Part shown: in pieces, positions 42,794 through 57,942 of the stretch
How positions within the stretch are numbered: position 1 is the stretch's first letter
Layout of the letters: every line of letters starts with the position of its first letter
DNA from: Actinoplanes derwentensis
Lineage (GTDB): Bacteria; Actinomycetota; Actinomycetes; Mycobacteriales; Micromonosporaceae
Assembly (NCBI RefSeq): GCF_900104725.1
Contig: NZ_LT629758.1
Coordinates: 3,348,001-3,412,000 of the forward strand
Direction of reading: 5' to 3'
Length of the DNA: 64,000 nt
Position numbers and translations under genes: made by a program
The notes under the pieces: generated by a model
Databases searched by the model: none
Told to the model about the DNA's origin: nothing
What the model saw: the letters and a program-made list of their open reading frames with translations, nothing else

Positions 42794-42849
42794 CGAGGAA
42801 CCCGGCCGAAAGATTCAGGTCGCGGGGGAAGCAACCGATCGTCCGGCAT

Positions 42850-47991
<5,142 letters not shown>

Positions 47992-48001
47992 AGGCGAAGA
48001 A

Positions 48002-48025
48002 GGGGGACACCGTTCGGTGTCCCCC
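48002..48025. terminator. Terminator between kinase-cyclase and M15 peptidase genes
   Basis: A 10-bp stem GGGGGACACC/GGTGTCCCCC with a GTTC loop, between convergent stops. Confidence 0.75.
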
Positions 48026-48031
48026 TCGAGA

Positions 48032-49075
48032 TCAGCCTCCGGTGATGGACCAGTGCCAGGCTTCGGACGGCAGGTTGACGTAGCCGTACTTCGCGGCGTT
48101 GGCCCGCAGCCACGTGAAGGCCTTGGTCTTGCGGCTGATGGTCTTGCCGCCGGAGCTGATGTCGACGGCGAGACCGATCTCGTGCAGTGAGCGGCCGGGG
48201 ATCGCGGTCGGCACCCGGCACGAGGAGGCCGGGGCGGTCCAGACGTCGGGGCAGCCGTTGATCGTACGCAGTTCGATCTGCCGTTGTCTGGTACGGAACC
48301 CGCCGCCGGAGATCTGCACCCCGGCCGCGGCGGCGTCGTCGACCATCCGTTTGAAGGCGAAGGCGACGTTGCGGTGCACGGTCACGCCGTAGACGGCGGT
48401 GGTGTCGGTGATCGCGAAGGTGGGCCGGACCTGGTCCACGACTGTCTTGCTGATCGTCGAGGCCTGGGCGGCGAGGCTCGCGGCGGTTGCGGCGGTAGCG
48501 ATGCGGCGCCGGGTCTGCTCGGTCGCGGTGGTCGCGGCGCCGTGCGCGGTGAGCGCGGTGGTCAGCTCGGCGGCGGCGGTCTTCGCGTTGGTGCGGGCGG
48601 CCGTCAGCAGGGCGGCGGCGTCGTGCAGCTTCTTGCGGCGGATGTCGCGGCTGGTGGTGGCGCTGACGACGGCCTTCTGGGCCAGGTCGAGGGCGGCCTT
48701 CTTACGGGGGCGCTGCTTGGTGACCACGCTCAGGTCACCCTTGGCCTCGTTCAGGGCCTGCTCGGCGGCGGCGAGCCGGTCCCGGGCGTCCTGATGGGCG
48801 ACGGTCACGGCACTGAGCCTGCGCTGGACGGCGGCGTCGTTGCGGGTGGCCGCGGCGACCTCGGTGTCCCGTACGGTCACGGTCTTCTTCTGCTCGGCGA
48901 GCGTCGCCCGCAGCTTGGCCATGGTCGCGTCGGCGGTGAGACTGCGATACATCAGGGTCGAGTAGTTGCGCGCGGCCTCGGGAACGGCGGCCTGCGCCGC
49001 GGTGGGGACGGCGAGGATCGGCGCGGCCGTCGCGAGGGTGAGGGTGACAGCGGCGGCAAAACGTCTGCTAGGCAC
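48032..49075 (-). CDS. Secreted M15-family D-Ala-D-Ala carboxypeptidase-like protein with coiled coil
   Basis: This is a 347-residue exported protein, GTG start with a GAGGAG further upstream. The signal peptide ends TAAQA. Residues ~45-220 form a long Ala/Arg-rich coiled coil. The C-terminal VanY-type domain has the zinc motif SLHEIGLAVDIS and the final EAWHWSITGG, so the His/Asp/His ligands are present. It would trim peptidoglycan stem peptides; the coiled coil may position it at the envelope as in other actinobacterial wall hydrolases. Confidence 0.85.
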   Translation of the reverse strand: MPSRRFAAAVTLTLATAAPILAVPTAAQAAVPEAARNYSTLMYRSLTADATMAKLRATLAEQKKTVTVRDTEVAAATRNDAAVQRRLSAVTVAHQDARDRLAAAEQALNEAKGDLSVVTKQRPRKKAALDLAQKAVVSATTSRDIRRKKLHDAAALLTAARTNAKTAAAELTTALTAHGAATTATEQTRRRIATAATAASLAAQASTISKTVVDQVRPTFAITDTTAVYGVTVHRNVAFAFKRMVDDAAAAGVQISGGGFRTRQRQIELRTINGCPDVWTAPASSCRVPTAIPGRSLHEIGLAVDISSGGKTISRKTKAFTWLRANAAKYGYVNLPSEAWHWSITGG

Positions 49076-49191
49076 CTTTTCGTACGCTCCTCAGCTCCAG
49101 TCGGCGAAGCGGCCTCCCGGCCGTTCCGTTAGTTGTCCGACTGTGCTGTGCGCGAGGTGCCGGCCTGGGCTCGTACGAGTGCGAAAAGGTT

Positions 49192-49220
49192 GCGGGAAGC
49201 CGTGTGACACGGCTTCCCGC
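49192..49220 (-). terminator. Terminator of the GH16 gene
   Basis: A perfect 14-bp inverted repeat (GCGGGAAGCCGTGT) with a one-base centre. In the minus direction it is followed by AACCTTTTC. Confidence 0.78.
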
Positions 49221-49226
49221 GGGGCG

Positions 49227-50465
49227 TCAGGCCACGGCCCACTTCTGGTTGGGCGTGCCGGCGCAGTCCCAGAGCTGCAGCCGGGCGCCGTTGGCGCTGT
49301 TGTTCTCGACGATGTCCACGCACCGGTTGGCGGAGATGTTCACCAGGTCACCGGCTCCGGAGAGGGTGAACCGTTGCACCGGGTTGCCGTTGCAGGTGAC
49401 CAGCTGGATCGGGGTGCCGTTGGCGAGAGCACCACCGGCCGGGTCCATGCACTTGCCCATGGCGCGCAGGGTGCCGTCGCTGTTGAAGGTCCACTTCTGC
49501 GGGGCGAGACCGTTGCAGTCGTACATCTGGAGCCGGGTCCCGTCGGCGGTGTTGCCGGCGGGGATGTCGATGCAGCGGCCGTTGAGGTTGCTCTTCAGCG
49601 CGTTGCCGGTCGGTGCGGGGGTGCTGTCGTTCCAGGCCGAGACGCGGACCCAGTCGACCAGCATGGTCTGCGGGAACGAGGTGGAGGCGTCCGGGCTGCC
49701 CGGCCAGTTGCCGCCGACTGCCACGTTCAGGATGATGAAGAACGGGTGGTCGAAGACCCACTGGCCGTTGGCCTGGGCCGGCGTGACCCGGAAGAACTCG
49801 ACGCCGTCCAACTGCCAGACGATCAGATTCGGCGACCATTCCACCGCGTACGAGTGGAAAGCGTCCCCGAGAGGCGCGCCGAGAGTCTTCTTGCCGCTGA
49901 CCCCCGCACCACCGCTGTAACCGGGGCCGTGGACCGTGCCGTACAGGTTGTTGGGTTCCTTGCCGACGTTCTCCATGATGTCGATCTCGCCGGACTGCGG
50001 CCAGCCGACACTGCCCAGGTTGTCGCCGAGCATCCAGAACGCCGGCCAGATGCCCTGACCCTTCGGGACCTTGATGCTGGCCTCGAACCGGCCGTACTTC
50101 TGGGTGAACTTGCCGGAGGTCAGGATGCGGCCCGAGGTGTACTGGCACGTGCCGTACCAGCACTGGAAGTTGCCCGGGTTCTCCTTGCGGGCGGTGATCG
50201 CCAGGCGGCCCTGCCCGTCCTGGCGAACGTTGTTCGTCGAGTTCGTGTAGTACTGCAGCTCGTTGTTGCCGAAGCCACCACCGCCGACGTCGAAGTTCCA
50301 CTTCGATCCGTCGACCGTGGCGCCGGCCGCACCGTTGAACTCGTCGGACCAGGTGACCGGCCCGACCGCGGCGTCCGCGGTGTCGCCACGGGAGGCGACG
50401 GTCAGGGCGCCGGCGAGCGTGGTCGCGACCACGGCCATACCTAGCAGCATGCGTATTCTGCGCAT
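49227..50465 (-). CDS. Secreted GH16 beta-glucanase with C-terminal CBM13 (ricin-type lectin)
   Basis: This is a 412-residue exported enzyme, with signal peptide to ~33. The GH16 jelly-roll (~36-280) has the catalytic motif GEIDIMENVG with the two Glu and the Asp between, as in beta-1,3(4)-glucanases and laminarinases. A short linker leads to a ricin-B-like beta-trefoil (~290-412) with three subdomains marked by GRCIDIPAG, GKCMDPAG and NRCVDIVEN, and QKW motifs at two ends. The leader sequence CCGGAGGATCCCC before the ATG also precedes the longer PL1 gene. Confidence 0.93.
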   Translation of the reverse strand: MRRIRMLLGMAVVATTLAGALTVASRGDTADAAVGPVTWSDEFNGAAGATVDGSKWNFDVGGGGFGNNELQYYTNSTNNVRQDGQGRLAITARKENPGNFQCWYGTCQYTSGRILTSGKFTQKYGRFEASIKVPKGQGIWPAFWMLGDNLGSVGWPQSGEIDIMENVGKEPNNLYGTVHGPGYSGGAGVSGKKTLGAPLGDAFHSYAVEWSPNLIVWQLDGVEFFRVTPAQANGQWVFDHPFFIILNVAVGGNWPGSPDASTSFPQTMLVDWVRVSAWNDSTPAPTGNALKSNLNGRCIDIPAGNTADGTRLQMYDCNGLAPQKWTFNSDGTLRAMGKCMDPAGGALANGTPIQLVTCNGNPVQRFTLSGAGDLVNISANRCVDIVENNSANGARLQLWDCAGTPNQKWAVA

Positions 50466-50507
50466 TGGGGGATCCTCCGGGGGAAAGGGTGCCGCTACTC
50501 GAAATAG

Positions 50508-50535
50508 TCTTTACATTTCAAGTGGCGCCGGTCAA
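50508..50535 (-). promoter_or_regulatory. Promoter of the GH16 gene
   Basis: On the minus strand TTGACC, 16 nt, TAAAGA, ~43 bp upstream of the ATG. An imperfect GAAAT/ATTTC inverted repeat overlaps the -10 box. Confidence 0.45.
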
Positions 50536-50555
50536 TCCCGACGAGTTCCGGAACC

Positions 50556-53003
<2,448 letters not shown>

Positions 53004-53051
53004 GACACTCACGTCCTCGCAGCGAGGCCCCACGCACCCCGCCCAAGGAAT

Positions 53052-53067
53052 CGCACGTGGACGTGCG
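53052..53067. promoter_or_regulatory. Palindrome upstream of clpC
   Basis: CGCACGT-GG-ACGTGCG, 7-bp perfect arms, ~50 bp upstream of the clpC start. It is a candidate operator or leader hairpin. It does not match the ClgR consensus I know. Confidence 0.4.
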
Positions 53068-53214
53068 GAAGCCGTCAGGGAGTAACATGCGCTGAGTCTG
53101 AGCCTCTTGGCGTCGACGCTCGGCCCACGTGGGTGGCCTCGCTACGCTCGTGCAGGCGCGCTGCCCCCCGAGCGTACAACGAATCCATTTACGATGGTCG
53201 AGGGAGGAAGCAGC

Positions 53215-54042
53215 ATGAGCGTTACCCGCGGCCGTCGAGCCGTGCCCGACCGGTCCCGCAAACGTGCGATCCGAGCCCTGGCCGCCGAGCTGGGCGTGGC
53301 GTATTCGGTGGCCGCGCGCCTTCTCGAAGCCCGCACGCTGCGGTCGGAGGCCGATTCACTGCGTCCATCGGCCGGTTCGTTCCGGCCGGGAGCCGACGAA
53401 CACCGGGCGTGGATGTTCGCTGCCCGCGAACAACGCAGCTTCCTCGCCCGGGTCACCGACACCCGCCTCGCCGCCGACCTGCCGATCGGCCGGGCCACCC
53501 ACCTGACCCGCCGATTCCCCCCGGTGTGCGGCGTCGACCCGCGTTTCCACGGCGAGGGGCGAGAGACGACCATGGCGATGTTGTACGGGGTACTGCTCCA
53601 CGAATCACCCGGACTCCGCCCCGCCGCCGCCGAACTGAGCTGGGCCGCCGAACTGGGCGAGGAGTCCGCGGTCGACGTCGCGTGCGCGGCCCTGGACCGG
53701 GCCGCCCGCCTGCTGCTCGACACCGACCGCTGGCGCCTGTGGGCCCGCGTCGAGACGGCCCTGACCGCCGGCGAGTCCAGCACCGACCGCCGCCACCGCG
53801 ACGCGGCGATCCTGCTGGGCCGCGAACTGCGCACCACCAGCCTCCGCGGCTTCCTCGACGGCGCCCGGCACACCCTCGACGCACTCCTGGTGGAGCCCTA
53901 CCAGGGCCACCCGCCGGGCACCCGGCTCCCACCCGGCACCGTCGTCAGCGCCCGCTGGACGCGGTCCGGCCCACCGGTCGCCTACGACGTGTGCCCCGAC
54001 GGCTCCCCCACCGTCGTCACGATCCCGGTCCTGCCCGGCTGA
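53215..54042 (+). CDS. Hypothetical protein divergent from clpC
   Basis: This 275-residue cytoplasmic protein is not recognised as any named family. ATG 53215 has GGGAGGA upstream. The N-terminus (RKRAIRALAAELGVAYSVAARLLEA) looks like a small helical DNA- or ribosome-binding segment. The middle is helical with AMLYGVLLHESPGLRP and AAELGEESAVDVACAALDRA. The C-terminal part (PPGTVVSARWTRSGPPVAYDV) is beta-rich. Its last codons lie in the first unit of a 43-44 bp tandem repeat. Confidence 0.7.
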   Translation: MSVTRGRRAVPDRSRKRAIRALAAELGVAYSVAARLLEARTLRSEADSLRPSAGSFRPGADEHRAWMFAAREQRSFLARVTDTRLAADLPIGRATHLTRRFPPVCGVDPRFHGEGRETTMAMLYGVLLHESPGLRPAAAELSWAAELGEESAVDVACAALDRAARLLLDTDRWRLWARVETALTAGESSTDRRHRDAAILLGRELRTTSLRGFLDGARHTLDALLVEPYQGHPPGTRLPPGTVVSARWTRSGPPVAYDVCPDGSPTVVTIPVLPG

Positions 54043-54163
54043 CCTCCCTCACGCCGTCCGCTCACCCGGCCGCCGAACCCGGCCGAGCTCCCCCAAGCCG
54101 TCCACTGACCGGCCGCCGCGCCCGGCTGACTTCCCTCAGGCCGTCCACTGACCGGCCGCCGTG
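54034..54163. repeat. Three tandem 43-44 bp repeats between convergent genes
   Basis: Units 54034-54077, 54078-54120 and 54121-54163 each start CCCGGC and contain GCCGTCC.CT and GGCCGCCG. The stop of the plus-strand gene lies in unit 1; the stop of the minus-strand Nudix gene lies in unit 3. Confidence 0.88.
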
Positions 54164-54630
54164 CCCGGCGTCATCGCCCGGCGGTCGCCGGAGCGCGCGT
54201 GCGTCAGGCATCGCTGCTGGTGGGGTGGCAGCGGCGGAACCTCGTCCGGTGCGAACCAGCCGACCTCCACCGATTCGTCGTCGTTCACCCGGGCCTGCCC
54301 GCCGACGACCCGGCACAGCAGACCGATCGCGAGCCAGTGGACCTGGTCGCCGTTCGGCAGCACCTCCAGGTCCAGGGTCTCCACCGACAGCAGCCGCTCC
54401 ACCACGACGTCGACGCCGGTCTCCTCCCGGACCTCCCGGACGGCACCGGCGGCCGGCTGCTCCCCCGGCTCCAGGCATCCGGTGGTCAGCGCCCACTCAC
54501 CGGTGTCCGAACGCCGGACCATCAGCACCCGCCCCTGTTCGTCGAGCACCACGGCGACGACGCCGGGCAGCGGTAACGGGTCGTGCCCGATCTTGTTTCG
54601 CAGGGCGATGATGAATTCCGGTACGGGCAT
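54136..54630 (-). CDS. Nudix hydrolase
   Basis: This is a 164-residue pyrophosphohydrolase. The Nudix box starts GCLEPGEQPAAGAVREV and ends REETGV, fitting G-x5-E-x7-REUxEExGU. GEWALTTG before it and HWLAIGLLCRV after it are usual for nucleotide-sugar or (d)NTP-cleaning Nudix enzymes; the substrate is unknown. The ATG is preceded at 7 nt by TACAGT on the minus strand and has no ribosome binding site, so the mRNA is probably leaderless. The C-terminus lies in a tandem repeat. Confidence 0.9.
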   Translation of the reverse strand: MPVPEFIIALRNKIGHDPLPLPGVVAVVLDEQGRVLMVRRSDTGEWALTTGCLEPGEQPAAGAVREVREETGVDVVVERLLSVETLDLEVLPNGDQVHWLAIGLLCRVVGGQARVNDDESVEVGWFAPDEVPPLPPHQQRCLTHARSGDRRAMTPGTAAGQWTA

Positions 54631-54643
54631 GGCCCGTACTGTA
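54621..54643. promoter_or_regulatory. Symmetric shared -10 box and overlapping palindrome
   Basis: TACTGTA (54637-54643) reads TACTGT on the plus and TACAGT on the minus strand, each ending 7 nt before a start codon (GTG 54650, ATG 54630). A palindrome GTACGGGC-ATG-GCCCGTAC (54621-54639) covers the Nudix start codon and could be an operator. Confidence 0.6.
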
Positions 54644-54649
54644 AAACGG

Positions 54650-55318
54650 GTGAGCTACGACGTGGCGGCGCGAGAGTTGAAGCCGTTGATGGCCACGTTC
54701 TGGTCGGCTCACGGATGGCGGGACCCGCCGGCCTGGCCGGACCCGGCCACGATGGCTCGGGCGGTGGCGGCCGGAGTGATGTTCGAGCGGGCGCGCGACG
54801 ACACCCACGACGGCTGGATCGAAGCGGCGATCACCGCGGCCGGGGCGGTGACTCCGGCTGAGGTCGGTGACGCTTTTCTGGAGAGTCTGGGCAGCCGGCG
54901 GCTGGATCTGCGGTCGGCGCTCGGGTCCTACGCGACTGCTTCCACCGTACGGCCGCATCCGATTTTGATCGGCTCTGGGCAAGTGTTCTGTGCGGTGTGC
55001 GGACAGTTCCCGGATGCGCCGGGCGAGGACCTGAACGTGCTGAATTTCGAGCGTTTCAAGTGGGGCGGGGTGCGACACGACTCGGTGCGGTACGCGGCCT
55101 TCGACCTGGAGCAACTTCAGCTCGCGCCCCGGAACGGAGCGTCCGCGGCCGATCGTGAGCTGGGCCGGGCGGTTCTCGAAGCGCTGGGTGCGCTGCCGCC
55201 GCGGTCTTCGATGGCCAAATCGGTGGACGCGATCCGGATGGTGCCGGGCAGCCGCGCGGAACTACGGGCCCTGGTGGAGATCCTGCGCCGCCACGATGAT
55301 CTCCGCGAGTTCTGGTAG
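54650..55318 (+). CDS. Hypothetical protein
   Basis: This is a 222-residue soluble protein of unknown function. GTG 54650 is preferred over ATG 54629 because the shared -10 box ends 7 nt before it. The N-terminus is helical (YDVAARELKPLMATFWSAHGW). The middle holds VFCAVCGQFPD, where two Cys could bind metal, and KWGGVRHDSVRYAAFDLEQL. The C-terminus has SVDAIRMVPGSRAELRALVE. It is divergent from the Nudix gene. Confidence 0.7.
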   Translation: MSYDVAARELKPLMATFWSAHGWRDPPAWPDPATMARAVAAGVMFERARDDTHDGWIEAAITAAGAVTPAEVGDAFLESLGSRRLDLRSALGSYATASTVRPHPILIGSGQVFCAVCGQFPDAPGEDLNVLNFERFKWGGVRHDSVRYAAFDLEQLQLAPRNGASAADRELGRAVLEALGALPPRSSMAKSVDAIRMVPGSRAELRALVEILRRHDDLREFW

Positions 55319-55334
55319 CCGCGCGGTCAGGTCG

Positions 55335-55375
55335 CGTGGTGACTTGGGGTGCGATTCGCACCCCAAGTCACCACG
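55335..55375. terminator. Perfect 20-bp inverted-repeat terminator
   Basis: Arms CGTGGTGACTTGGGGTGCGA and its complement with one base between them form a 41-bp palindrome between convergent stops. No U tract. Confidence 0.78.
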
Positions 55376-55389
55376 GCGAACGACGCTCT

Positions 55390-56142
55390 CTAGTTCGACG
55401 GGACGGGGCCGAGCGCCCACTCCACCGAGACGGTCGCGGTCAGCTTCTGGCGGCCCGGTTCGAGCGGCACGGCCTTGTCCGCGGCCATCCCGGCGTATGT
55501 CCGGAACTGTTCACCGGGGTAGCCGAATCCGGGTGACGATTCGCTGATCCGCAGGACCCGGCCGAGTGGACGGCCGGCCTCGCGGGCGTACAGTTCGGCC
55601 TTCCCGCGGGCCTCGGCGATCGCCTTCTTACGGGCCTCGGCGAGCAGTTTGCTGTCGTCGCCGATCGCGAACGCCACTCCGCTGAGCCGGGCCGCGTCGC
55701 CACCGGCCCGGACCGTGTCGGTGATGAGTCCCCCGGCGCGGGTCAGGTTCCGGATCGTCGCGGTGAGCCCCTGATTCACCGTGTAGCCGGTGATCTTTCC
55801 CTTGTCGTCGGTCTTGGGGTTGATGTCAACGTTGGACGTCTGCAGGTCGATCTTGGCGATGCCGCCACCGACGAGCGCGTTCCGCATCTTGGTGGCCGCC
55901 GAGGTGGCACCGCTGAGGGCGGCTCCGACGGTGTCGGCACTGCTCTCGGCCGCGAAGTTGGCGGTCAGGGTGTCCGGCTCGCCGTACACCTGGCCGACGC
56001 CGCTGACCTGCACACTCTCCCAGGGCACGTCGACGGTCGCCGCGGCCGTGGTCGGGGCCGCCGTCGCCGGGGCGCCGCCGAGCAGCGCGGTGGTTGCCGC
56101 CAGCGCGACGAGCGCCGGCATGGAGACAAATGACCGATTCAT
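55390..56142 (-). CDS. Secreted SIMPL-domain (DUF541) protein
   Basis: This is a 250-residue exported protein, signal peptide ending PATAA. The SIMPL fold is seen in VQVSGVGQVYGEPDTLTANF, the YTVNQGLTATIRNL strand pair, and AIAEARGKAELYAREAG before a C-terminal VSVEWALG strand. Members form periplasmic or surface oligomers; bacterial ones are linked to oxidative stress, but the role is unclear. The upstream region is unusually AT-rich (56143-56200) and should hold its promoter. Confidence 0.88.
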   Translation of the reverse strand: MNRSFVSMPALVALAATTALLGGAPATAAPTTAAATVDVPWESVQVSGVGQVYGEPDTLTANFAAESSADTVGAALSGATSAATKMRNALVGGGIAKIDLQTSNVDINPKTDDKGKITGYTVNQGLTATIRNLTRAGGLITDTVRAGGDAARLSGVAFAIGDDSKLLAEARKKAIAEARGKAELYAREAGRPLGRVLRISESSPGFGYPGEQFRTYAGMAADKAVPLEPGRQKLTATVSVEWALGPVPSN

Positions 56143-56225
56143 TGTCCTATTTAATACACAAAGTACCTTAAGTTACTCGTACGCCAGGCGCGTTTTGTCG
56201 CTTTTTTGACGTTGCCGACGATGAC

Positions 56226-56231
56226 TATCGT
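56226..56231 (+). promoter_or_regulatory. -10 box for the nucleotidyltransferase gene (leaderless)
   Basis: TATCGT ends 6 nt before GTG 56238. Confidence 0.5.
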
Positions 56232-56237
56232 GCCCTC

Positions 56238-57008
56238 GTGGATGTCGCCCGTACCTTTCTCGCCGAGATCGACGCCCGGCAGCCGGCCGCACTGACCGGG
56301 CTGTTCCTGCACGGTTCGCTCTGCTGGGGCGAGTTCTTCCCGGGCAGCGACGTGGACTTCGTCGGCGTGTGGGCCCGACCACCTGACCGCACGGCCCTGG
56401 CCGGCGCCCACCACGCGGCCAGGAGACGCCATCCCGAGGTCACGTTCGACGGCTTCCACTGCTCGCCGGGCGACCTGGCCGTCTCCGCGCAGACCGTCGG
56501 CCGCCGCCCGGCCTTCTTTCAGAGCACTTTCGAGCCGGCCGGTACGGTCGACATCAACCCGGTCACGTGGCACGAACTCGCCGAACGCGCCGTGGTGATC
56601 CGTGGCGAACTACCGCCGGTCCACACCGACCGGGCTGAGTTGCGCGCGTTCACCCACCGGAACCTCGACACGTACTGGCGGTCCATCGCCGCACAGATCG
56701 AACAGGCCGGACCCACCGCACGCGACGCACCGGACCCGTCCGTCGCGTGGGTGGTCCTCGGCGTCGCACGACTGCATCACCTGCTGGTCAAGGACGAGCT
56801 GACGTCCAAGAGCGGGGCCGGGCGTTACATCGTCGACGAACTGGATCCCCGCTGGCATCGGCTGGCCCTGGACGCCCTGCGCATCCGCGAACGCCCCGCC
56901 GATCCGCCGGTCTACGACGACCTGGCGGAGCGGGGCCGGGATACGTACGAGTTCCTCACGTGGACGATCCGGGACGGTCTGCGCCGGTCAGGGCCAGGAT
57001 CAGCGTGA
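56238..57008 (+). CDS. AadA-like nucleotidyltransferase domain protein
   Basis: This 256-residue protein has the pol-beta-type active site [20 protein letters not shown] with G26-S27 and D38/D40. The C-terminal half is helical and resembles the DUF4111 part of aminoglycoside adenylyltransferases ([23 protein letters not shown]). It could modify aminoglycosides or another small molecule, or be a divergent relative without that role. It overlaps the convergent LysR gene by 53 bp. Confidence 0.8.
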   Translation: MDVARTFLAEIDARQPAALTGLFLHGSLCWGEFFPGSDVDFVGVWARPPDRTALAGAHHAARRRHPEVTFDGFHCSPGDLAVSAQTVGRRPAFFQSTFEPAGTVDINPVTWHELAERAVVIRGELPPVHTDRAELRAFTHRNLDTYWRSIAAQIEQAGPTARDAPDPSVAWVVLGVARLHHLLVKDELTSKSGAGRYIVDELDPRWHRLALDALRIRERPADPPVYDDLAERGRDTYEFLTWTIRDGLRRSGPGSA

Positions 57009-57864
57009 GGGTTCTGGCCAGGTGGGGTTCGGTGCGGTCGGAGCGGTGAGCCAGCGCCAGGTCGACGGTCGCGGACGGGCCCGTCAGCGGGCGGTAGACG
57101 ACGCCCTCCAAGGCCAGGGCCGTGACCGGCGCGGGGACCACGGCGACGCCCAGGCCGCCGGCCACCAGGGTGATCAAGGTGGACGTCTCGCCGACCTCGT
57201 GACGGATGCGCGGTTCGATCCCGGCGTCGTGGAACAGGCCGAGCACCACCCCGTACATCGTCGAACGCCGGTCCGCGGAATGCACGATCAGCGGCTCGTC
57301 CCGCAGATCGGTGATGCCGACCGACGGTGATCCGGCCAGCGGATGCGCGGCGGGCAGGGCGACGACCAGCGGGTCACTGCGCAGCGGGGTGACCGTCAGG
57401 GCCGGGTCGGCGACCGGTGGGCGCAGCAGCGCCACGTCGATCTCCCCGGAGCGCAGCGCCTCGACCTGGTCCGGGGCGAGCATCTCGCCCCGGAAGGAGA
57501 AGTCGACTCCGGGCAAGGCGACGGCCAGATGACGGGAGAGAGCGGGCAGCAGGCTGTAAGTGACCGACCCGACGCAGCCGATCGTCAGGTGGCCGACGGC
57601 TCCGGCGGCGACCCGGCGGGCCTCGTGACCGGCGTCGTCGACGTCGGCGAGGATGGCGCGGACCCGGATCAGGTAGGCGTGTCCGGCATCGGTCAGGGCA
57701 ACCCGCCGCGTGGTCCGATGCAAGAGCTCGACACCCAGCGAGGCCTCGAGACGCCGGATGGCCTGCGACAACGGAGGCTGGGCCATGTGCAGGCGGGCGG
57801 CGGCCCGGCCGAAGTGGCGTTCCTCGGCGACGACCATGAAGTACCGGAGCTGCCGAAACTCCAC
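56956..57864 (-). CDS. LysR family regulator of the thiolase/CoA-transferase operon
   Basis: This is a 302-residue regulator. GTG 57864 is chosen because the family start [19 protein letters not shown] follows and GAGG lies 9 nt upstream. The helix-turn-helix is [21 protein letters not shown]. It is divergent from the thiolase gene with a perfect TTGATAC/GTATCAA dyad between. By analogy with PcaQ/CatR-type regulators it probably senses an aromatic-pathway intermediate. The last 17 codons overlap the convergent gene. Confidence 0.9.
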   Translation of the reverse strand: MEFRQLRYFMVVAEERHFGRAAARLHMAQPPLSQAIRRLEASLGVELLHRTTRRVALTDAGHAYLIRVRAILADVDDAGHEARRVAAGAVGHLTIGCVGSVTYSLLPALSRHLAVALPGVDFSFRGEMLAPDQVEALRSGEIDVALLRPPVADPALTVTPLRSDPLVVALPAAHPLAGSPSVGITDLRDEPLIVHSADRRSTMYGVVLGLFHDAGIEPRIRHEVGETSTLITLVAGGLGVAVVPAPVTALALEGVVYRPLTGPSATVDLALAHRSDRTEPHLARTLTLILALTGADRPGSST

Positions 57865-57900
57865 CGATTGAGACCTCGAAACTCTGAATGGCGCAGGATT

Positions 57901-57920
57901 TTGATACTTCAACGTATCAA
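57901..57920. promoter_or_regulatory. LysR operator dyad
   Basis: TTGATAC-N6-GTATCAA, perfect 7-bp arms, 11 bp upstream of the thiolase -10 box, a usual activator position. Confidence 0.7.
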
Positions 57921-57930
57921 GCCGAGCGCT

Positions 57931-57936
57931 TACCGT
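57931..57936 (+). promoter_or_regulatory. -10 box for the thiolase operon (leaderless)
   Basis: TACCGT ends 6 nt before ATG 57943. Confidence 0.5.
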
Positions 57937-57942
57937 AGCGGT

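Noticed and set aside
53052..53067. ClgR operator upstream of clpC
   Set aside because: The palindrome is clear but does not fit the ClgR consensus spacing I know, so it is listed only as an unnamed dyad.
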